From contig NZ_FMYX01000013.1 of assembly GCF_900102675.1 (NCBI RefSeq), forward strand, positions 106,142 through 170,141: a stretch of 64,000 nt of DNA, read 5' to 3'. Shown piece after piece: positions 33,602-40,307 of the stretch. Position 1 is the first letter of the stretch; the number at the start of each line of letters is the position of its first letter. The DNA comes from Pseudomonas guariconensis. Lineage in GTDB: Bacteria > Pseudomonadota > Gammaproteobacteria > Pseudomonadales > Pseudomonadaceae. The translations under genes and the position numbers were made by a program. The notes under the pieces are model-generated. The model ran no database searches, was not told where the DNA came from, and was given only the letters and a program-made list of their open reading frames with translations.

Positions 33602-33617
33602 TGGTACGTAGGTGGCT
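33602..33617 (+). promoter_or_regulatory. Candidate sigma-54 promoter for the second kinase and its regulator
   Basis: TGGTACG-TAGG-TGGCT retains the invariant GG and GC at the -24/-12 spacing and most of the flanking consensus. It predicts a start near 33629, about 120 bases before the chosen kinase ATG at 33749. Confidence 0.45.
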
Positions 33618-33748
33618 GAGAACTTGCAGCAAGATGATAGCGACCAATGGCAGCGGCAAGAGTTCAGGCAAAGTGCTATCACGTTGCTACAGGCAGTAGC
33701 ACTGTCCTGATACTCCATCCCCCGAAGCCTTCGAACGGGAACGATGCG

Positions 33749-35242
33749 ATGCAGATGCTGGAACACGATCTTCCGGACAAGACTGCCAGCCCCTCCACTG
33801 GGCTCGCTGCGCCCTTGCGCGAGTTCAACCTGCTGCGCTGGTTCTCGGTCATCAGCTTGCTGATCATCGCAACGGTGGCCGGCGCCTTGGGTTACTTCTC
33901 GACTCGCTTCGTGGTGCGCGACAGCGTCGAACGCGATGCCATGCTCACCGCCCAGTTCATCCAGGCCATGGCTCAGGCCGAGGTTCGCCATTCGCAACTG
34001 CCCCCGGGCACCACCATGGGCGAGTTGCTCGACCCGCGCCTGGACAATCAGCATTTGCAGATCCCCCCGGCTCTGGTGCAATCGACCCGCGGCGAATTCC
34101 TCGATCACGTGGCGCACCTTCCGGACATCTTGCTGGCCAATGTCTACGCCCATGACCGCACGATTGTCTGGTCGACCAACCCGCAATTGCTGGGCAAGCG
34201 CATTGCCGAAGACGACGACTTGGACGAGGCCTTCCACTCGCGCAAGCCGGTCTCAGCGAGCTATCACAAGGCGGAAGATGACCGGGAAGAGCAGAAATTC
34301 CAGCGCGAACCACGCTATTTGTTCATCGAGAACTACATTCCGCTGTTCGACAGCCAAGGCGAGCAAGTGCTGTCGATGGTCGAAATCTACAAGGAGCCCC
34401 AAGATCTGGTGCGACGCATTCAGCGCGGCTATGTGCTGATCTGGTGCTCGACTCTGGTGGGCGGAGCGCTGATTTATTTCGGCCTGTTCTGGATCGTGCG
34501 CCGGGCTGCGGGGATGCTGCATCATCAGCAAGATCGCCTGGTGGCCAGCGAGACCTACGTGGCCTTGGGCGAGATGTCTTCGGCCGTGGCCCATAGCCTG
34601 CGCAACCCATTGGCCAACATTCGTTCCAGCGCAGAGTTAGCCCAGGAAATCGCAAGCGATCCGGCGCGCAAGAACATTGCCGACATCATCAGCCAGGTTG
34701 ACCGGATGTCACGCTGGGTGCGTGATTTGCTGGTGTCGCTGCGACCGACCAGTGACGAGGCCGAAGCGGTGGATCTGGTGGCGGCTATCGAGGATACCCG
34801 GCTGGCATTCTTGCAGCAGATCGAGCGCAACGGCGTGCAGTTCAGCTTCGAGGGGCCGGCCCAACAGTGGGTAGCCAGCCAACCGCTGCAACTGACCCAA
34901 ATCCTCAACAGCCTGTTCGCCAATGCTTTGGAAGCCATGCCCAAGGGCGGCCTGTTGTGCGCCGAAGTCAGTTGCCTGGAAGGGCAGCAGGTGCGCCTGG
35001 TGCTCAGCGATACCGGCAAAGGCATGAGTCAGCAACAGGAACGGATGGTGTTCAAGCCGTTCTTCACCACCAAGCAGGGCGGCCTCGGCGTGGGCCTGGC
35101 CCTGGTCAAGCGCATCATGGAACGCTTTGGTGGCTCGGTCAGCCTGACCAGCCGCGAAGAGGAAGGAACCCGCGTGAGTCTTGTATTCAATATTGCAGCG
35201 GGAGGGGACCATGGGGCCCAGCATTCTGGTGGTCGAGGATGA
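33749..35242 (+). CDS. Membrane sensor histidine kinase, second tandem paralogue
   Basis: 497 aa from ATG 33749. A longer in-frame start at 33647 is possible but would add a segment absent from the paralogue. Two helices (about 31-50 and 228-250) flank a periplasmic sensor closely similar to that of the first kinase, sharing for example GEFLDHVAHLPDILLANVYA and LFIENYIPLFDSQGEQVLSM. The phosphoacceptor is His282 in ALGEMSSAVAHSLRNPLANI, and the ATPase lid is FFTTKQGGLGVGLALVKRIM. Its 3' end overlaps the response-regulator start by 32 bases, so it is the likely cognate kinase. Confidence 0.9.
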   Translation: MQMLEHDLPDKTASPSTGLAAPLREFNLLRWFSVISLLIIATVAGALGYFSTRFVVRDSVERDAMLTAQFIQAMAQAEVRHSQLPPGTTMGELLDPRLDNQHLQIPPALVQSTRGEFLDHVAHLPDILLANVYAHDRTIVWSTNPQLLGKRIAEDDDLDEAFHSRKPVSASYHKAEDDREEQKFQREPRYLFIENYIPLFDSQGEQVLSMVEIYKEPQDLVRRIQRGYVLIWCSTLVGGALIYFGLFWIVRRAAGMLHHQQDRLVASETYVALGEMSSAVAHSLRNPLANIRSSAELAQEIASDPARKNIADIISQVDRMSRWVRDLLVSLRPTSDEAEAVDLVAAIEDTRLAFLQQIERNGVQFSFEGPAQQWVASQPLQLTQILNSLFANALEAMPKGGLLCAEVSCLEGQQVRLVLSDTGKGMSQQQERMVFKPFFTTKQGGLGVGLALVKRIMERFGGSVSLTSREEEGTRVSLVFNIAAGGDHGAQHSGGRG

Positions 35243-36635
35243 CGAGATCCTCGCGGACAACATACGTACCTACCTCGGTTTGAAGGGGTTCGAAGTCACG
35301 GTCTGCCATAGCGCGGAGCTGGCTCTGGAGCAGGTCAAGCAAGGCTTGCCCGATGCCGTACTGACTGACAACTCCCTGCCGGGCATGAACGGCCACGAGC
35401 TGTTGCGCGCACTGATCACCCAGGCGCCGGAGCTCAAGGTGATCATGATGACCGGATACGGCAATGTCGAAGACGCCGTGCTGGCCATGAAAGAAGGCGC
35501 GTTCCATTACCTGACCAAGCCGGTGGTGCTGGCCGAACTCAAGCTGATGCTCGATAAAGCCCTGGCGGCCGAGCGCATGGAACGCACCTTGTCGTTCTAC
35601 CAAGAGCGTGAGGCGCAGAAGTCTGGGTTGCAGGCGTTGATCGGCGAATCCTCGGCGATGCTGAACCTCAAGCACACCCTGCGCCAGTTGCTCGATGCAG
35701 AGCAGCGCATGGCCAGCGACGACCTGCCACCGGTGCTGATCGAAGGGGAAACAGGCACCGGCAAGGAGCTGGTGGCGCGCGCCCTGCATTTTGACGGCTC
35801 GCGCAGCAAGGGGCCTTTCATTGAATTCAACTGCGCCTCGATCCCGGCCAATTTGCTGGAGGCCGAACTGTTCGGTCACGAGAAGGGCGCGTTCACCGAT
35901 GCCAAGGAGCGTCGTGTGGGCTTGGTCGAGGCCGCCGATGGCGGGACGCTCTTCCTCGATGAGATCGGCGAGATGGACCTGGTGCTGCAGGCCAAGCTGC
36001 TCAAGCTGCTGGAGGATCGCAGCATCCGCCGGATCGGGGCGGTCAAGGAGCGCAAGGTGGACCTGCGGGTCATCAGCGCCACCAACTGCAACCTGGAGCA
36101 GATGGTGCAGCAGGGCAAGTTTCGACGCGACCTGTTCTTCCGCCTGCGCATCATCGCGCTGAAGGTGCCGCGGCTATACGCACGCGGTCAGGACATTCTG
36201 CTGCTGGCCAGGCACTTCCTGGCTCACCATGGGCGCCGATATGGCAAACCCCATCTGCGCTTTTCTGCTGAAGCCGAGGCGCTGATGCTGGGTTACAGCT
36301 GGCCAGGCAATGTACGAGAACTGCGTAACATGCTCGAGCAGACGGTCCTGCTGGCGCCCAATGATGTCGTGGCCGCGCACCAGCTGAACCTGTGCATGAC
36401 CCTGGTGGACGAACCCATGAGCTTACCCACGTCGGTGGCTTTCGAGCCGCCACGGCATGAGCCGGAGCCTGGGACCAGCCTGCCGGACATGGAACGCGAC
36501 CTGGTGTGCCGGACCCTCGACCGCACGGATTGGAACGTCACCAAGTCGGCACGTCTGCTGGGGCTATCGCGGGATATGTTGCGCTACCGCATCGAGAAAC
36601 TGGGGCTGACCCGGCCTGACAAGCGACAGTGGTGA
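35211..36635 (+). CDS. NtrC-family sigma-54-dependent response regulator
   Basis: 474 aa. The receiver domain (1-120) has phosphoacceptor Asp53 in VLTDNSLPGMNG. The AAA+ sigma-54 activator domain (about 143-380) has Walker A GETGTGKE at 179-186 and Walker B GGTLFLDEIGEM. The sigma-54-contact loop reads GAFTDA (226-231) where most members have GAFTGA. The C-terminal Fis-type helix-turn-helix is NVTKSARLLGLSRDMLRYRI. The start overlaps the second kinase gene and has GGGAGGGG upstream. Its likely targets include the sigma-54-like promoters in this region (inference). Confidence 0.93.
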   Translation: MGPSILVVEDDEILADNIRTYLGLKGFEVTVCHSAELALEQVKQGLPDAVLTDNSLPGMNGHELLRALITQAPELKVIMMTGYGNVEDAVLAMKEGAFHYLTKPVVLAELKLMLDKALAAERMERTLSFYQEREAQKSGLQALIGESSAMLNLKHTLRQLLDAEQRMASDDLPPVLIEGETGTGKELVARALHFDGSRSKGPFIEFNCASIPANLLEAELFGHEKGAFTDAKERRVGLVEAADGGTLFLDEIGEMDLVLQAKLLKLLEDRSIRRIGAVKERKVDLRVISATNCNLEQMVQQGKFRRDLFFRLRIIALKVPRLYARGQDILLLARHFLAHHGRRYGKPHLRFSAEAEALMLGYSWPGNVRELRNMLEQTVLLAPNDVVAAHQLNLCMTLVDEPMSLPTSVAFEPPRHEPEPGTSLPDMERDLVCRTLDRTDWNVTKSARLLGLSRDMLRYRIEKLGLTRPDKRQW

Positions 36636-36662
36636 GCCTGGGGCTGCACGGCAGTCCCAGGC
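36636..36662 (+). terminator. Hairpin between convergent genes after the response regulator
   Basis: GCCTGGGGCTGC-ACG-GCAGTCCCAGGC, a 12-bp stem with one G-U pair, begins directly at the regulator's stop and is followed by TCTTC. It probably ends the two-component transcript. Confidence 0.7.
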
Positions 36663-36665
36663 TCT

Positions 36666-36974
36666 TCAGGGCTGTCCCTGGCCGCGAGTGCCTCCGTCGC
36701 CATGCCCGCGCATCCCTTCAGAACCTCCGCCGTCCATTCCCGGGAGGTTTCGATCATCGTTCTGGTCGGCGGGCGGGCTGTCCGGATCGTTGCCCTGGAT
36801 ACGCGGGTCGGTATCGCGGGGCACAGGCTTCTCGATTGGATTGAGGGTGCTGTCGGCGCCCGGCTTGGGCGCGGTGTTGTGCGGATCGTCCGGGTGGGTC
36901 GGACCGGTGCCCACCGCCAGGGCCAGTGGAGAGGCCAGCAGGGCGGCGAGCAGCCAAGTGCGCGATCGTTTCAT
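36666..36974 (-). CDS. Small exported proline/aspartate-rich hypothetical protein
   Basis: 102 aa from ATG 36974 with AAGGAG upstream. A signal peptide MKRSRTWLLAALLASPLALA is followed by an acidic, low-complexity chain rich in P, D, N and G (for example KPVPRDTDPRIQGNDPDSPP) ending in GGG/HG-rich sequence. No domain is recognised. It probably resides in the periplasm as a disordered protein. It lies between the sigma-54 regulator and the gluconate transporter. Confidence 0.75.
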   Translation of the reverse strand: MKRSRTWLLAALLASPLALAVGTGPTHPDDPHNTAPKPGADSTLNPIEKPVPRDTDPRIQGNDPDSPPADQNDDRNLPGMDGGGSEGMRGHGDGGTRGQGQP

Positions 36975-37062
36975 GGGTGGCTCCTTGCGGGCAAAGGCGT
37001 GTTGCCTGTACCTGGGTTGGGCCGCAACCCTCAACGCAAGGTGCCACCACGGCGACGAACGG

Positions 37063-38415
37063 TCAGACCACCAGCGACAACAGCATGATGAAGATGATGC
37101 CCACCACCGACAGGATGGTCTCCATCATGCTCCAGGTCTTGAACGTCTCTGCCACGGTCATGTTGAAGTACTGTTTGACCAGCCAGAAACCGGCGTCGTT
37201 GACGTGAGACAGAATCAACGAACCTGCGCCGGTGGCCAGCACCAACAGTTCGCGGTTCACGCCTGGGACCAGATCGATCACCGGCGCGACGATGCCGGCA
37301 CCGGTGATGGTCGCCACGGTCGCCGAACCAGTCGCGATGCGGATCACAGCAGCGACCAGCCAGGCCAGCAGAATCGGCGAAATCTCGGCTTGCACCGCCA
37401 TCTGGCCAATCACGTTACCCACACCAGTGTCCACCAGCATCTGCTTGAAGCCGCCGCCGGCACCCACGATCAGCACGATGGCGGCGGTCGGAGCCAGGCT
37501 CTGGTCGAGCATCTTCATGATTTGCTGACGTGAGAAGCCCCGGGCCGAACCGAAGGTGTAGAACGCCAGCAGCAATGCCGCGAGCAGGGCGGTGATGGGG
37601 TGACCGATCAGGTCCATCCACTGGCGCACGATGTGCTCGGCGGGTAACACCACATCGGCGAAGGTCTTGAGCAGCATCAGCACGACCGGCAGCAGCACGG
37701 TGAGCAGGGTGACGCCAAAGCTTGGCAGGTTGTTCTGATTGGTTTCCCGGGCGATCTGGTCCATCAGTTCCTGGGACGGGTTGCCCGGAATGTAGCGGGC
37801 GATGAAATTACCGAACAGCGGACCTGCGATGACCGCGGTGGGCAGGGCCACCAGCAGGCCATAGAAGATGGTCTTGCCGATATCCGCGTGGAAGATGCCG
37901 ATCGCCAGCAGCGGGCCTGGATGCGGCGGCACAAGTCCATGGACTACGGAAAGGCCGGCCAGCAGCGGAATGCCGATCTTGATCAGCGAAACCCCTGAGC
38001 GACGCGCGACGATGAACACCAGGGGGATCAACAGCACGAAGCCGATTTCGAAGAACAATGGGATGCCCACCAAGAAGGCGGCGAACATCATGGCCCAGTG
38101 CACCTTCTGTTTGCCAAAGGCACGAATCAGCGTTTGCGCGATCTGGTCGGCGCCGCCGGAGTCGGCCATCAGTTTGCCCAACATGGTCCCCAAGGCCAGG
38201 ACGATGCCGACGAAGCCGAGCACACCGCCAAAGCCGTCCTGGAAGGACTTCATGACCTTGGCGACCGGCATGCCGGAGGTCAGGCCAAGGAAGCCGGCTG
38301 CCAGGGTCAGGGCGACGAAGGGGTGGACCTTGAAATGGGTGATCAGCAGGATAAGTCCGACGATGGTGACCAGAGCGTCGAGCAGCAGGTAGGTATCAGT
38401 AGCCAGTCCGAACAT
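37063..38415 (-). CDS. gntT: Gluconate:H+ symporter (GntP family)
   Basis: 450-aa inner-membrane permease with about 12-14 hydrophobic spans. Family blocks include GLTSGMPVAKVMKSFQDGFGG split near residue 50, LVPPHPGPLLAIGIFHADIG near 160, and ATGSATVATITGAGIVAPVI near 362. It imports D-gluconate, which the adjacent kinase phosphorylates to feed the Entner-Doudoroff pathway. A GntR-type operator sits 61-74 bases upstream of the start. Confidence 0.93.
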   Translation of the reverse strand: MFGLATDTYLLLDALVTIVGLILLITHFKVHPFVALTLAAGFLGLTSGMPVAKVMKSFQDGFGGVLGFVGIVLALGTMLGKLMADSGGADQIAQTLIRAFGKQKVHWAMMFAAFLVGIPLFFEIGFVLLIPLVFIVARRSGVSLIKIGIPLLAGLSVVHGLVPPHPGPLLAIGIFHADIGKTIFYGLLVALPTAVIAGPLFGNFIARYIPGNPSQELMDQIARETNQNNLPSFGVTLLTVLLPVVLMLLKTFADVVLPAEHIVRQWMDLIGHPITALLAALLLAFYTFGSARGFSRQQIMKMLDQSLAPTAAIVLIVGAGGGFKQMLVDTGVGNVIGQMAVQAEISPILLAWLVAAVIRIATGSATVATITGAGIVAPVIDLVPGVNRELLVLATGAGSLILSHVNDAGFWLVKQYFNMTVAETFKTWSMMETILSVVGIIFIMLLSLVV

Positions 38416-38475
38416 GGTTCATGTGCCTCTGTCTTATCATTGTTTTGGCGAAACGATCGGCGTCTTTGGATGCCG

Positions 38476-38489
38476 AGATAGCGCTGTCT
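38476..38489. promoter_or_regulatory. GntR-type operator upstream of the gluconate transporter
   Basis: AGATAGCGCTGTCT, a near-perfect palindrome around AGCGCT, is the same motif found before gntK and gntR. Its position relative to gntT suits repression of the transporter promoter by the LacI-type GntR. Confidence 0.75.
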
Positions 38490-38514
38490 TTGGTGAGCCG
38501 GGAAGGCTGACGGT

Positions 38515-39054
38515 TCAGGCGGTACGCGCCAGGCTGCGGTCACCTTGGGGCTTTAGCCAGGTGTCTACCGCCACGGCCAGCGCTTCGATAGGCTGCGTGG
38601 CGTCCAGCGCCAGGGTCAGAGGCTCGCCGTGGGGCGGTTCCAGCGCGGCGAACTGGCTGTCGATGAGGCTGGCTGGCATGAAATGACCGGGGCGGGCGAG
38701 TACGCGTTTTTCTGCTTCGGCTGGGCTCAGTTCGAGAAACACGAAGCCAAGGCCCGGCACGGCCTCGCGCAGGGTCTCGCGATAACGGCGCTTAAGCGCG
38801 GAACAGGTGAGAATGGGGCGTTCGCCGGCCTGGAGCACGGCCTGCAGTTCCTGGCCAAGACGGACCAGCCAACCGGCGCGGTCGTCATCGTTCAAAGGAA
38901 TGCCAGCGCTCATCTTGCGGATGTTTTCGGCAGGGTGGAAAGCATCGCCTTCGATCAGGCGACCACCGCTCGTGCTGGCAATGGCAGCGCCCACGCAGCT
39001 CTTGCCGCAGCCTGCCACGCCCATCACCACGATTGCGGTCAGGGGAGAGTTCAT
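38515..39054 (-). CDS. gntK: Gluconokinase
   Basis: 179-aa P-loop kinase converting D-gluconate to 6-phosphogluconate with ATP. The P-loop is in VVMGVAGCGKSCVGAAIA (residues 10-27), and the family features GDAFHPAENIRKMSAGIPLNDDDR and CSALKRRYRE follow. It lies 99 bases upstream of gntT on the same strand. Each gene has its own operator copy, so the two may be transcribed from separate regulated promoters. Confidence 0.95.
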   Translation of the reverse strand: MNSPLTAIVVMGVAGCGKSCVGAAIASTSGGRLIEGDAFHPAENIRKMSAGIPLNDDDRAGWLVRLGQELQAVLQAGERPILTCSALKRRYRETLREAVPGLGFVFLELSPAEAEKRVLARPGHFMPASLIDSQFAALEPPHGEPLTLALDATQPIEALAVAVDTWLKPQGDRSLARTA

Positions 39055-39073
39055 CAGTACCTCCTGCGGGGTG

Positions 39074-39087
39074 AGATAGCGCTGTCT
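39074..39087. promoter_or_regulatory. GntR-type operator upstream of gntK
   Basis: AGATAGCGCTGTCT, embedded in GAGATAGCGCTGTCTC, lies 20 bases before the gntK start. It is identical over 14 bases to the gntT site. Confidence 0.75.
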
Positions 39088-39203
39088 CGGTGCCGCTGAA
39101 AACGGATGCGAGCGCCACCCTCCCGGGTGTTATTGGTCTTGTCTTTACGCAGTATGGACGCTAGGCGCATAGCCGCTACCAAAGATACATTGCCTGTATC
39201 CTG

Positions 39204-39217
39204 AGACAGCGCTACCT
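39204..39217. promoter_or_regulatory. GntR-type operator upstream of gntR
   Basis: AGACAGCGCTACCT, a variant of the same palindrome, lies 46-59 bases before the gntR start, which suggests autoregulation. A second dyad GATACA-TTGCC-TGTATC (39184-39200) is adjacent and may be a half-overlapping promoter or a second site. Confidence 0.65.
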
Positions 39218-39262
39218 TAGTGGCCGTTCCCATTTCTGGCAAGTAGTAAAATTACAACACCC

Positions 39263-40282
39263 ATGTCTCGTACAGGCTCGCGCACGACCGGTCGCCCCAC
39301 CCTGGCAGAAGTCGCCAGACTTTCGGGGGTTTCCCCCATCACCGCTTCCCGCGCCTTGCGCGGTGTAAGCACCGTGGCCCCGCAACTGGTGGAAAAAGTC
39401 GTGGCCGCTGCGGCGAGCCTAGGCTATGTCGCCAATCCGGCTGCTCGGGCATTGGCGTCGGCACGCAGTGAGTCGGTGGTGGTGTTGATCCCCTCGTTGT
39501 CCAACCAGCTGTTCATCGACACCCTGGAGGCCATCCACGAAGTGATGCGCCCGCGCGGGTTGGAAGTACTGATCGGCAACTACCACTACGATCTGGCCGA
39601 AGAGGAAAACCTCATCCGCAACTACCTGGCCTACCAGCCCTGCGGGATCCTGCTCACCGGGTTCGAGCGTAGTGAAGTCTCCCGGCAGATGTTGACCGCC
39701 AGCGGCGTGCCGTGCGTGCACATGATGGAGCTCGGAGGCGAGGCGGGGCAGCTGTCGGTCGGATTTTCCCAACAACAGGCCGGCCGCGCGGCTGCCCGGC
39801 ACTTGATCGAGCGTGGTCGTCGGCGCTTGGCATTCATCGCGGCGCAGCTCGACCCTCGCGTCATGCAGCGCGCCGATGGCTTCCGCCAAGCGCTCGCCGA
39901 GGCTGGTTTGCAGGCGCCGGAGCTGGAACTGCTGGCGCCACAACCGTCATCCATCGGCCTGGGCAGCGAGCTGTTCAGCCAGTTGCTTGCGCAGGCGCCG
40001 GATGTCGACGGCGTGTTCTTCTGTAACGATGACTTGGCCCAGGGTGCGGTATTGCAGGCTTTGCGCCAGGGCGTCGAGGTGCCGCGCCAAGTGGCGATGG
40101 TTGGTTTCAACGACCTGCCGGCATCGGCGCACATGGTGCCGCGGTTGACCTCGATCCGTACCCCCCGAGCCGCGGTAGGCCGAGGCGCAGCCCAAGCGCT
40201 GTTGGCGCTGCTCGATGGCAAGCAGGTGGCCACCGAACAGCAGGATCTGGGATTCGAGCTGATGGTGCGCGAGAGCTCCTGA
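39263..40282 (+). CDS. gntR: LacI-family gluconate repressor GntR
   Basis: 339 aa. The N-terminal LacI helix-turn-helix and hinge read TLAEVARLSGVSPITASRAL and NPAARALASARS (residues about 13-68). The sugar-binding core covers 70-335, including GILLTGFERSE and FFCNDDLAQGAVLQAL. It is divergent from gntK-gntT. Three copies of an AGATAGCGCT-type palindrome in the locus fit repression relieved by gluconate or 6-phosphogluconate. Confidence 0.93.
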   Translation: MSRTGSRTTGRPTLAEVARLSGVSPITASRALRGVSTVAPQLVEKVVAAAASLGYVANPAARALASARSESVVVLIPSLSNQLFIDTLEAIHEVMRPRGLEVLIGNYHYDLAEEENLIRNYLAYQPCGILLTGFERSEVSRQMLTASGVPCVHMMELGGEAGQLSVGFSQQQAGRAAARHLIERGRRRLAFIAAQLDPRVMQRADGFRQALAEAGLQAPELELLAPQPSSIGLGSELFSQLLAQAPDVDGVFFCNDDLAQGAVLQALRQGVEVPRQVAMVGFNDLPASAHMVPRLTSIRTPRAAVGRGAAQALLALLDGKQVATEQQDLGFELMVRESS

Positions 40283-40307
40283 CCGGCTGGTTCGGGCCGG
40301 GCAGGGC

